From Doryteuthis pealeii (lineage: Eukaryota > Mollusca > Cephalopoda > Myopsida > Loliginidae): a stretch of DNA of 64,000 bases. The stretch covers positions 79,062,809-79,126,808 of the forward strand of contig CM042160.1 in the NCBI GenBank assembly GCA_023376005.1, read 5' to 3'. Positions within the stretch are counted from its first letter, which is position 1; each line of letters starts with the position of its first letter. Under the pieces are notes generated by a model. That model was not told where the DNA came from. It saw only the letters and a list, made by a program, of their open reading frames with translations, and made no database searches. This document shows, one piece after another, positions 51,593-60,580 of the stretch. Position numbers and translations under genes: made by a program.

Positions 51593-53795
51593 TCCCCTGG
51601 ACAATTCTCAAGGGTGTTAAAGCAGGTTATCATTTATCTCATTTTTCTAGGTTATCGTTGTTTTGTTTTAGTCCATTGGTGACGCTAAATAACGCTAGCG
51701 GTTTATTTTGTAAGATTTAAATTACAATTTTTAAATATATGGGAGATGCTATGTGAACGTAATTTAGAATATTTTTTTCTATTTGTTTAATATTTAAAAA
51801 TATTAACGCCTGTTAATATTCTTAAATGCTTTAAACAAATAAAAAAAAGTACAATAACAATTACTTTTTCGTAATCTAAGTAAATATTTTATTAACAACG
51901 AAGACATTCTCTTTAAAAAACGTAAATTTTAAATTTCAAGCCAATTTCTTTTAAAACAAAAACTCTGGTGTATATTTCCTGTTCGTATTAATCGTTTGAA
52001 CAGAAATAAAAAAAAAAATAACATATTTATTACCCTGAAGAAGATTAGAGACACATACTAAATCCATATTTATTTCAGATATGTTTTAATACTGTGGATC
52101 CATTAATCGAAAAAACATTTTACCAAATATCTATAAATGAATACCTTATTTCAGATATAAATTCATTTAGGCATTTTTTGCTTCTTTAACTCTGATTTTA
52201 AAGGATTTGTAGATTTCATATCCTGTCTTATTAGAATGATTTTCTCGTCTCATTGATTTTTATATTTTCACATTTATTTTTCTACGTTTGGTAAATACGC
52301 CAGATCACGCACACGCGCGCACTCACAATTTTAAGAAATGTTATGGTTTGCACATGTTCATTTTGTTAGTGACGTAACAATTTTTTAAATTTGAGTTCTT
52401 TACTTGTGAATAAGCATATTATAACTTAATGTATTCTATGTATTTTCTGTTCTGATTGTTGGGGTTTTATATGTATATATATTGGTACATAAATGTTTTC
52501 TTTAAAATGTTTTACAAAGTTTAGAATTATTTGAATGTTTACATTTGAATATGATTTCATTTCTTTTATCTTCCGATTTTTTAAATTTTATTATTGCTAT
52601 TTTCCCTCCAGACAATTTTTTTTTTTTAATCCAATTTGTGTAGTTGTTTTTTTTTTTCCATTTTTGTGGGTTTTGATTTTTCTTTTAACTTTCCAAAAAT
52701 GTTTAGAAAGTTATGTTTTGTTTTTAGTTTTTCATTTGTAAAGGGTTGCATGGATTATATAATCGAAATTTCCAGGGCGTGCTGGTGCTGCTGAAAAAGA
52801 TCATTATTTTGCTCATTTTTTTTCTTTTGGAAATACTTTGGTATACGATGTTCATCGATTTATATAAACCTCCAAGTGGACAATCATTTTTAGTTTTACA
52901 GTTGCAATGAGGTTCATCTGTTGTTTTATTAATGTTGCTTTTGTTTTCTTAGTAGTTTTTTTTTATTGTGTCCATTGATTACATTGCTTATGTTGTTAGT
53001 ACGTGAGTAATTCATTTTAGTGTTTTACTGTTGAATATTTTATTTAATGATTTATTGATGTTGAAATGTTTATCAATTAATTTGAGGAAATTTTACCATA
53101 TTTATATTAGCTAATTTGAAGTAAAAGGGTTGAACCATATCATTTTTTTTATTTCTAGATTTGTTTGTTTTTTAGGAGTTCTTAATATCTTAATTCTTGT
53201 GTAAATCCACTGTTTTCGAGTGCTTCATTATATACATTTTTCATTTTCATTAGATATTTTTATTCGATGATATTTTATTAATCCTACCATTGGGTGTGTG
53301 TTTAATTATGTGTTTAGGTTGGTTAGAGTGAATGTTGATGCATGATGGTATTTGATTGTCCTTATGAAAGGTGTTAAAGTGTTTTAGCTAGGTTGGATGT
53401 AGAATATGAAAAATTATTTTACAATTAGGTGATATGTCTATTTTAAACCCTAAATATTTAAAAGCTTTTATTATTTTTTGTGTATTTTGCATATCAGTAG
53501 ACCATTACTATTAGGGATTAGGGTTAAACCATCATCTCTATTAAATACCAATTAGTGTTGAATCTATTAATTAAGTGATTGTGTTTATGTACACATCAAT
53601 TAAATCTGCTATGTGTGTAGAGTCGTATGCCCCCAACTTTACGTCAAGACTTGCATTTGGTCCATGTGTGTTTTCTTGTTGTCTTTGAGTATTGTTTTCC
53701 TGCATACAATTATTTGTTCATTTGTTATATTAGTTACGGTTTTGGCAAAATTCAGGGCTTCAATTAGGGTATTTTAAGAGATAGATTGAATTAAG
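51593..53795. other. AT-rich sequence, nothing firm
   Basis: A long T/A-biased stretch. CTGAAGAAGATTAGAG at 52,035 with CTAAATC downstream could be a hammerhead relic without GAAA. No open frame longer than 68 codons, and that one (52,535) is Phe-rich low complexity. No gene called. Confidence 0.5.
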
Positions 53796-53980
53796 AGTTT
53801 TTCTTCCCAAGACTTCTTGCCTTACAACGTCTAAAAAAACCCAGTCTGTCCTAACATCTAACCATAGCTGCCGGGAGCAGTAATGAACTCGTGTCTTTCC
53901 CCAGGACATTAGGACCTTTAGACATGCAGGATTTGGACTTAGGTTGGCGACGACAGTAACCGTTACATCAAGCGCTACCT
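53796..53980 (-). mobile_element. Family A SINE, strongly diverged
   Basis: AACCCAGTCTGTCCTAACAT, CATAGCTGCCGGGAG and CAGTAACCGTTACATCA follow the family A order on the minus strand with many substitutions. Box B is damaged (AGGATTTGGACTTAGG). Confidence 0.65.
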
Positions 53981-54013
53981 GCGTGCGCGTGTTTGTGTAC
54001 GTGTGCATATGTG

Positions 54014-54015
<2 letters not shown>

Positions 54016-54062
<47 letters not shown>

Positions 54063-54075
54063 GGAGAGAGAGATG
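54016..54075. repeat. (GA)n microsatellite
   Basis: About 45 bp of GA with a GGAGGGA break. Confidence 0.92.
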
Positions 54076-54121
54076 TATGTAATAAAATCTGGAATTCTGA
54101 TAAATAAAAGGACTAGAAAAT

Positions 54122-54164
54122 GGTATTAACATGTTTCGCTAGAGATCTAGCGTCATCAGAATGC
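54122..54164 (-). ncRNA. Hammerhead ribozyme motif with perfect 6-bp stem II
   Basis: The minus strand reads CTGATGA, C, stem II GCTAGA-TC-TCTAGC, GAAA, a CATG mini-stem III, TT before the cut, then AAT pairing with ATT before the core. It lies between a (GA)n array and AT-rich DNA. Confidence 0.75.
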
Positions 54165-54289
54165 AAAGGATCTTATCATTAAAAACAAATCTACACAAAA
54201 GGGAGATAAGCGTGATGATTTAATTCTAAAATTAAAATATATTAGTCAGTTTTATGTATTTTTGTAGCTAATATCTTTCAGCTTGGTTT

Positions 54290-54441
54290 GGTTGTTTAAC
54301 GGCATATCAACTCCTTACGGACTATCTAATGTCGAAATTTAAGACTTCTTTAGTTGCACTTTTTTTATTTGTCTATATTCATTTATTTGCACACAGTTAT
54401 ATATCAAGATTTCCTATCAAACAAAAATAATTTTTAACCTA

Positions 54442-54442
<1 letters not shown>
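54290..54442 (-). repeat. Family E 3' scrap and family K fragment
   Basis: TTTAACGGCATATCAACTCC (54,297-54,316) is the family E 3' end. CACACAGTTATATATCAAG and CCTATCAAACAAAAATAATT (54,390-54,435) are a minus-strand family K piece. Confidence 0.55.
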
Positions 54443-54507
<65 letters not shown>

Positions 54508-54508
54508 C
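54443..54508. repeat. (AT)n microsatellite
   Basis: About 62 bp of TA. Confidence 0.92.
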
Positions 54509-54534
54509 TGTGGAGCATGTATTTTTTATTCCCT

Positions 54535-54692
54535 TTCTTTCTTCATGATAAAAACGGAATGGTCCATTATTTAGCACTCATAAAAAATAAGAATTGGGTG
54601 GATAAGCAACATTACATACATTTTTGCATTTGATCTTGGACGATTGGACGGTCTCATTTTTAACCAGAGGGTATTGCAAGATGATAACGACC
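54535..54692 (-). repeat. Family L dispersed repeat, inverted copy
   Basis: On the minus strand: ATACCCTCTGGTTAAAAATG, CGTCCAAGATCAAATGC, TGTTGCTTATCCACCCAATT, TAATGGACCATTCCGTTTT. (AT)n again lies close to one end. Confidence 0.75.
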
Positions 54693-54707
54693 GTACAATT
54701 AAGGAAC

Positions 54708-54957
54708 ACGAGCTTTGCTCAGTTGGCAGAGTGTTCGGCTGGAAACCTCAAAGTTCCTGGTTCGATACCGGCCCTTGCCAACTCAGCGTATGAGTAGCAC
54801 AGTGATCTGTGTGGTAAAATGAGGAGTAGATGGTAGGTGTGGCGCCCTGTCTCAGACGCTAAAAAACAATTTCCTTGGTCTAGCGTTAGCAAAAAGGGGA
54901 TAGACTCCCTCGCTCTTTGGCTGATACCGACTTTAGTCCATTCTGACGACTTACTAC
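54708..54957 (+). mobile_element. Family B SINE, full length
   Basis: Head GCTCAGTTGGCAGAGTGTTC, box B GGTTCGATACCGG, body and 3' end (GGGGATAGACTCCCTCGC, ATACCGACTTTAG) all present. A good representative together with the 36.92-kb copy. Confidence 0.9.
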
Positions 54958-55615
54958 GATCATTGGACGCTGTTAGAACGGACACCAAATGAATAGGAGG
55001 ATCGTCTATTTGTTATTCATATTGACGTCGCTGACAAAATGGCAATTGGGAACCAAGAAAACAAAATGGCGTCATCTTTTCTGATCTGTTCATTAGACTA
55101 AGTGCGTCGAGTAGGAATTTCCCATCAACAAAAACTGCTCCCAGCTTCGACTATCTCATTTGGATGTTGTCCAAATCATCAATCGTACGCCCGGCCATCT
55201 TTGATGTTAAGATCATCATAACAAACCCCCGAGCGTTATTTTCCGATCCGGACATTTCCTCGCCTCTGACACGTCTCCCTGGCCGCCACCGTTTCTAATG
55301 GCTGATAAAGGTCACTTCAAGTGATACTTTACTGGTGTGCTCTTTATAAACGCCGATACTTGGCCCGAAGCGAAAAAGCAACGCTACAATGGTGTCAAAA
55401 TTCGCTGACAGTCTTCCGTGTTTGTTATCGCCCTCTTGGGTACTTTTTACATCATTAGAGCATTGCATAAATATCACCGGAGACTCTACGCAAATGATAA
55501 GGTTTTCAAATCAGTATTTATGCGTGTTTGCGCATGCGTGAGCGGGTTGGGCAAACGCGCCGGCGCACAATCAACGTTTTTCAAGTTACAACTGGACATA
55601 TTTATACAACGAAGT
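54958..55615. promoter_or_regulatory. Unique, less AT-biased segment: candidate conserved non-coding region
   Basis: About 650 bp without repeats or microsatellites, with several CpGs and motifs such as AAAATGGCGTCATC, TTTATAAACGCCGATAC and TTTGCGCATGCGTGAGC. Open frames of 60-84 codons on both strands show no domain. This is the longest clean unique stretch in the right half, so the best place to look for a host enhancer or exon. Confidence 0.3.
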
Positions 55616-55815
55616 TATGGGTGCCTCGCACAGTGTAATGGTTACGAAGCTAAACTAGCAAATCATTACTAGTCTCACTGAGTGCCCTGTACTTTCGGCT
55701 TTGTGCCACCACAATTATGGGCGCCGCACGTGGTGTAGTAGTTAGCAAGTTATATATAGTAAACCATTACTAGTCTCACCGAGTGGCTTATATATCCGTC
55801 TTTGTACCACTACAG
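55616..55815 (+). mobile_element. Two family D SINEs in tandem
   Basis: Unit 1 has GTGCCTCGCACAGTGTAATG and CTAGTCTCACTGAGTGCCC. Unit 2, about 100 bp later, has GCGCCGCACGTGGTGTAGTA and CTAGTCTCACCGAGTGG. In both, the box B core (TTCGA) is missing between CTAG and TCTCAC. Confidence 0.7.
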
Positions 55816-55818
55816 AAG

Positions 55819-55884
55819 TATTTCGCCTCTGTGGATTTACGAAGCTTCTGATGAAGCCTCGTAAATTCACAGAAGCGAAATATT
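55819..55884. repeat. 32-bp-arm palindrome containing a hammerhead-like core
   Basis: The arms TATTTCGCCTCTGTGGATTT, ACGAAGCTTC and their reverse (GAAGCCTCGT, AAATTCACAGAAGCGAAATA) face each other around TGAT. CTGATGA is at 55,849, and GAAA lies near the right end, but no convincing stem II separates them. It may derive from two fused half-copies of a hammerhead repeat. Confidence 0.55.
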
Positions 55885-55983
55885 AATTGATTGAAATTGT
55901 TTGTGTTTTATCCACCTGTGTTTCCTCAATTTTTAATCACATTTTGTTGGATTTTACTTAATTTGTTATATCCTCAAAATATA

Positions 55984-56573
55984 AAGGGTGGACCATAATG
56001 ATACACATTTTAAGTGCTATTTTTTAGATTATATAAATGACACAGAGTATTAAATATATTATTACATAACTGAGACACAAAAGTTTTACATGATACCAAA
56101 GATTTGAATATTACATTAAGTTTTTATTACTTTCAGGTGTTGATTTTGGTGATCCTCATAATGCTGTGGAGTGCCAAATTTCCCGGACATATCATTTTGA
56201 GATTCGGTTATATCCATTAGCCATCCAGATCACTTGATCTAACCCCAGTGGACTATTTTCTGTGGGATTACCTGAAAGATAGGTATACCCAAGCAGGCCC
56301 CACACGACAGTGGAACTGAAAGAAAGCATGCGTAGAGAGATAACAGCCATTCCAGTTGATATGTTAAACCACACTTTACGTGATATGAGAAATCGAGCTC
56401 TCGAATGTTTTCGTCATGATGGTGACCATCTCAAGGACATAATATTCAAATTGTAGATTACATGTAAAACTCCTGTGTACCAGTTATGTAATAAATATAC
56501 TTACTATTCTGTTCGCTTTTGTACTCTGAGAAAATAGCATTTAAAATGTGTCTTATCATTATGGTTCACCCTG
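55984..56573 (+). mobile_element. Internally deleted mariner/Tc1-type transposon, 590 bp
   Basis: The left TIR (AAGGGTGGACCATAATGATA, then CACATTTTAA) and the reversed right TIR (CAGGGTGAACCATAATGATA, then AGACACATTTTAA) match over about 30 bp. TA dinucleotides flank both ends (55,982-55,983 and 56,574-56,575), as expected for this superfamily. Only the 3' third of the transposase gene remains inside. Confidence 0.8.
56170..56455 (+). pseudogene. Transposase C-terminal fragment (DDE/D, mariner/Tc1 superfamily)
   Basis: The reading KFPGHIILRFGYIH, stop, PSRSLDLTPVDYFLWDYLKD contains the motif in which the D after LTPV is the third catalytic residue (consensus PRSPDLTPLDFFLWG). After a frameshift near 56,297 it continues VELKESMRREITAIP, MLNHTLRDMRNRALECF and HDGDHLKDIIFKL before TAG. 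The Pro of SPDL is Leu here. At least one in-frame stop and one frameshift make it non-functional. Confidence 0.75.
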
Positions 56574-56574
56574 T

Positions 56575-57150
56575 ATTTTATAGAATTGTAGTCTGCTACT
56601 TTCAGGATTTGTTCAAAACAGCATGCGACATCCTTATGAAGTTCCCATTTAGTTTTTTCTCCATGTGTTTTTTCATAGTCCAAGTGGTGCATCTATACAG
56701 TAGTACTGATATGGCTACTGTTTGGAATAATTCCCGCTTAATTTCATCAGAGAGACCAGACTTCTATCTGATCGATAACCTGTCAAATGTGGTCCATGCC
56801 ATTCCTTTATGTAGATTAACACTATTGACTATGATTAATAAAAGACATGGGTAATTTTTACCTTTATTTGGCTAAATTCCTAGAGAATAAGGCAATTAGA
56901 GTAACCTCCCTTGACTTTCACTTTGAAACTAGCCGGTAGCCATTTTGAAAGTATCCGTGCGAAATAAACAAATCTTAGAAACTTTTCGAAAACAATACAA
57001 CTGCATGCTTTAACACAAAAATATATAAAATGTGTTCTTAATAACAATTAATTTCATTTCAGATAATGCGCACGCACAATTTTATGCTAGGAATTTAGCC
57101 AACTAAAGGTGAAAATTACCAAGACATAAAGCAGAGAAACTTTATTAAGG
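56575..57150. other. Unclassified sequence
   Basis: The frame 56,519-56,854 (111 codons) starts in the transposon end and runs into unique DNA. It shows no motif. GGGTAATTTTTACC at 56,850 and GGTGAAAATTACC at 57,108 are short inverted phrases flanking this stretch. No gene called. Confidence 0.4.
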
Positions 57151-57612
57151 CTTTATTCAGCATATAGTTATTTTCAAAAATTAGCTTAGATGTAGCACGA
57201 GTCTCTCGATGAGAATCGAACTCAATAACAATGGTCAGAAAATCTAGCTTGCTAACGATTATACCATGTAAGGTGCCCCTTTATACAGCATATAGTTATT
57301 TACTAAGCTTAGCTTAGATATGGCACAAGGCCCTCGGTGAGAATCGAACTCACTAACAATAGTCCGCAAATCTAGCTTGCTTACCATTACACCACTTGAA
57401 GTGCCCATTTATTTAGCATATAGTTATTTTTAAGCTTAGTTTAGATGTGGCACAAGGCCAGAAGTATGGGGCGCCCAGTGAGAATCGAATTCACTGACAA
57501 TGATCCGCAAATCTAACTTGCTAACCATTACACCACGTGAGGTTCCCCTTTATTCAGCAGATAGTTATTTGCCAAGCTTAGCCTAGATGTGGCACAAGGC
57601 CAGAAGTATAAG
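57151..57612 (-). mobile_element. Family D SINE tandem array, four units
   Basis: Units begin at about 57,151, 57,280, 57,408 and 57,549 on the plus strand with TTTATTCAGCATATAGTTAT. They continue through AAGCTTAGCTTAGATGTGGC and the box B complement GAGAATCGAACTCACTAAC to the box A complement GCTAACCATTACACCAC. The last unit is truncated. Units differ by short insertions (AGAAGTATGGGGCGCCC in units 3 and 4). Confidence 0.85.
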
Positions 57613-57828
57613 TTAATGTTCACCGCATTAGTCTACTAATTTCAGGGATTTGCTCTCTAATGTGAAGATGGCTCTATCTTGTTTAAAACAGATGAACTCG
57701 AAGACCGATGCTTCTTGCTGTTGTTCCAGGCCATTCAGTAAGGGATTAGGCTTAATTGTTACCAGCAGATGAAGAAATTTATCAAGTTTTTTGACAAATT
57801 TGGTTCTTATTTTTATTTTTTTTATTTT

Positions 57829-58106
57829 TTTTGCCAACCAAATTTCCCTCACGTTTGCACCTGATTATTCCATTCAACTGGTTCTATTGCAAAGCATCAA
57901 GTACAATCTCAGACATCAGTAATCTCAAATCTCAGACAAAAACGGATCAGTACTAATCTCAGACAAAACAAAAGATGGTAGGGGTGTCCACGTAGTGATT
58001 TTTCAGTGTAAACAAGTGACACGGACGAGAGCCGCTGCCAGTGGCTCACGGTAGTATCGCACTGGCGGAAAAGGCGCTGAGAGCATTTTAAAGTAGGTAA
58101 AGAGTT
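57829..58106. mobile_element. piggyBac-like MITE, copy 3, diverged
   Basis: Left TTGCCAACCAAATTTCCCTC, right TTTTAAAGTAGGTAAAGAG. Internal GTGTCCACGTAGTGATTTTT is shared with copy 1. The flanking TTAA sites are decayed (TTGC on the right). Confidence 0.65.
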
Positions 58107-58231
58107 GCTTAGTATGGAAACATATTGCACATTCTTTCAACATAGAGACGCATTGTAAATTGTTATGATATCACGAGCTGTCTGGTTAGGCTGAGATATT
58201 GTAGGAAGAATTTCTTAGATAAATACGCAAC

Positions 58232-58650
58232 GTGAGGCGCGTTGTCGTAACGGTTATTGTCGTGGTAGATAGCTTCGAGGTTTGTGTATTACTTCGCATT
58301 AATACCCTTGGAAAAGGCATGAACCCATCTCGGCCCAACTATGTTTAATAAAAAAGGTAAAGCTGTCGGGGTGGTCTAAAGCCAGTCAGCGAGGGAGTAT
58401 ATCCCCTTTTCACTAGCGCTAGTCCGACTAGGAACCACAAGGCTCCTGGTTCGATATCGGCCCTCGCCAACTCAGTGTATGAGTAACACAGGGATCTGTG
58501 CTGTAAAGTAAGAAGCTGTCGGTCAGTGTTGCGCTCCACCTCAGACGCAAAACAATCTCCTTCGTCTAGCGCTAGTGATGCAGAAAGGGGAACTTTTCAG
58601 CAACCGATCGAGGAGAAGTAAAAACACTGAATTCAAAATTCCGCTTGAAA
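58232..58650 (+). mobile_element. Family A SINE split by an inverted family B pair
   Basis: The A-type head and body (GCGCGTTGTCGTAACGGTTA, TTAATACCCTTGGAAAAGGC) end at about 58,340 and resume at about 58,592 (CAGCAACCGATCG, GAGGAGAAGTAAAA). In between, 58,353-58,425 is the 3' part of family B on the minus strand, and 58,426-58,590 is its box B to body part on the plus strand, forming a foldback. Confidence 0.75.
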
Positions 58651-58868
58651 AATGAAAACGTATTGCAAACTGTCCATTGTAACTATATACCTACCTCCTT
58701 TGTCTGGATTTGGTGTGCGACACGTCTAGAGGGAAAAGGATAGATACACTAAGCAATGTGAAACTTTCACTAGACAGGTCAGCACATTTATTAATACCGT
58801 AGTAACTACTTATCTACACATGAGTGTAAGGTATGCATCATGAGTAAAGGGGGGGTGGGGGTGACACT
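58651..58868. other. Unclassified sequence
   Basis: Contains a G-rich run (GGGGGGGTGGGGGTG at 58,849-58,863). Nothing else recognised. Confidence 0.5.
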
Positions 58869-59095
58869 GTGTGTATTTACCCAACCCCTCAACCAGGATG
58901 TGACACGAAGTTGAATTTTAAACGGAGTAAAGATGGTTTTCATTCTCTTAGACTAGTTGCCTTACTAAGGCTAAAGAACCCAGTCTGTCCTACTATTTAT
59001 CCATAGCCGAGATGAAGAAGAGATGGGTTTATGCCTTTCTCAATCAAGGGCATTAGCGTAAAGTGAAACACAAAATTTCGTCCAGAATGCGAAGC
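58869..59095 (-). mobile_element. Family A SINE, 5' head missing
   Basis: TATTTACCCAACCCCTCAAC, AACCCAGTCTGTCCTACTAT and CAAGGGCATTAGCG on the minus strand. Truncated just before the tRNA region. Confidence 0.75.
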
Positions 59096-59278
59096 GCCAA
59101 ATTTGTATTTGGGGGTTTTCATTAAAAATTTAAGAGAAAAAAAAAAAATTACCTTACGACCAGAGGAGTGAACAAACTGCGAGACTAGATTTTAGTCGAA
59201 AAGAACTTGAGGACCATTTCAAATCCTGTTATAAACCAATATAGGAGCCAATAGATGAACTTTCGACATATTGTGGAT

Positions 59279-59294
59279 GACCCTTAAAAGGGCC
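59279..59294 (-). terminator. Histone mRNA 3' stem-loop
   Basis: The minus strand reads GGCCCTTTTAAGGGTC: a 6-bp stem (one G-U) with loop TTTA, within the consensus GGYYCTTHTHARRRCC. It is preceded by AAAC and followed by AT-CCA as usual. A purine patch (GTCGAAAG) about 17 nt on could be a histone downstream element. It lies about 30 nt after the H1-like frame, the normal spacing for a replication-dependent histone gene. Confidence 0.85.
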
Positions 59295-59324
59295 GTTTAC
59301 AAGCGATTAAAAAACTTTTGTTAA

Positions 59325-59489
59325 ATTTATTTTTGGCCTTTTTTGGCTTAGCGGCCTTCTTGGAGGCTGCCTTTTGGGTTTAGCGGCCTTTTTAGGGGTA
59401 GCTTTCTTGGGCTTGGTGGCCTTTTTAGGGGTAGCCTTCTTGGATTTAGCAGGAGCCTTCTTTGGTGTAGCCTTCTTCAGTCTAGAAGG
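59325..59489 (-). pseudogene. Histone H1 C-terminal tail fragment
   Basis: On the minus strand the frame reads KKATPKKAPAKSKKATPKKA, then TKPKKATPKKAAKPK. A 2-bp shift near 59,371-59,377 gives AASKKAAKPKKAKNK. Lys/Ala/Pro-rich KKATPKKA repeats are typical of the linker-histone C-terminal domain, which binds linker DNA. The globular domain and N-terminus are absent: upstream of residue 1 the frame meets TAG within about 10 codons in unrelated DNA. The final KAK-K-stop is altered by one base. Followed by an intact stem-loop. I infer a 5'-truncated, frameshifted relic of a replication-dependent H1 gene, not a working gene. Confidence 0.8.
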
Positions 59490-59756
59490 ATAACCGTTGC
59501 GCTAAGCGCTCCCCCCCCAATAAAGGGAGAACGATATTGGAGGGTGTTAAAATTCTGGTCGTCGTTTAAGGCGTTTAGTTCTTCTATTGGTAAATCCAAG
59601 TTCAGTTCCTTGAAATCTTAGATAGAAAAGAGTTTGACATCAGTTGATACTCCTTGTAGCAGAAAGTATGTAGTATTCCTTGAAATCCTTTGTAGAAAAG
59701 CGTGTAGTTTCAACTGAACCCCTACAATGGCGATAAGAATTCTAACATAGACTCTG
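59490..59756. other. Unclassified sequence
   Basis: AGGATAACCGTTGCGCTAAG beside the H1 break resembles a tRNA-like head and may mark a retroposon junction. TTCCTTGAAATC occurs twice (59,608 and 59,677). Nothing else. Confidence 0.4.
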
Positions 59757-59876
59757 GTATTTAACCTTGATAAGGCAACCAGTCTAGAAGGAAAACTCTA
59801 AATTCAAACCAGCTCTACTCCATTTAGAAATTGACCTTGTATTGTATAATGCCTGTGGTGGAGAGGTTGGGTTAAC
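59757..59876 (+). mobile_element. Family A SINE, 3' half
   Basis: TTTAACCTTGATAAGGCAAC, CTAGAAGGAAAACTC, AGAAATTGACCTTGTATTG, then GAGAGGTTGGGTTAA. Confidence 0.75.
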
Positions 59877-59914
59877 GCACACAACCTTCTAGATTCAGTT
59901 AATGCATAGAGTGA

Positions 59915-60055
59915 CTCTTAACAGGGACTGCCACTCCGGGTCAGATTGGACCCGGGATTAATGGTAACGAAGGCTTGACCTCAAACTTCCTAAAATTCTA
60001 GAGCTGGAATCTAACCACGGGATGCAATTTAGGGTCATGCCCAGGACACCCTTTA
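59915..60055 (-). mobile_element. Family E internal fragment
   Basis: CTTAACAGGGACTGCCACTC, CGGGTCAGATTGGACCC, then AATTTAGGGTCATGCCCAGG. It lacks the 3' tail. Confidence 0.7.
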
Positions 60056-60208
60056 TTTTTTGTAGTGGGAAGGGTCTTACCGCTCTGCATGTCATGCAAT
60101 CGGCAGGTCTTAACCCTCTGTAGGGGATACAGCTGGCTTATTCTAAACCCCACCGGCTCAGTCGGAATGTAATTGTAGATTAATAAATGTCGACAATTAT
60201 TTTAGCTG

Positions 60209-60210
<2 letters not shown>
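60056..60210. other. Short unique segment
   Basis: No feature recognised. Confidence 0.5.

Positions 60211-60271
<61 letters not shown>
60211..60271. repeat. (AT)n microsatellite
   Basis: About 60 bp of TA. Confidence 0.92.
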
Positions 60272-60273
<2 letters not shown>

Positions 60274-60580
60274 GTCCGTTTCTTGTCACTGTTCTCAAAT
60301 CTGATTCTGAATTTCCCCCGCTTTCTTCTTATATTTGCCCCCACGTTCATTGTCTGCTCATCACAAAAGATTTATTCTGAATGAGTATAGAAACTCAAGT
60401 GGATGAGGCCAGCGGATGTTAACCGAAAATCCGGGCGCCTTAAATTCAATTTTTTGTTTCTTTATTGGTAGAAAGGCGTTTAAACAAGCACAACAATAGG
60501 GACACGTGGGTGGGAGGTAAGAAGAAGACATGACAACAAATAGGTGGTAGGAGCATCGATTAAATAGGGTGGGAAAGGGT
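60272..60580. other. Unique sequence between microsatellites
   Basis: Unclassified. A minus frame of 101 codons (60,361-60,666) runs into the purine tract and is not credible. Confidence 0.45.

Noticed and set aside
56519..56854. 111-codon plus-strand frame as a gene
   Set aside because: It begins inside the right TIR of the mariner-like element and has no recognisable motif.
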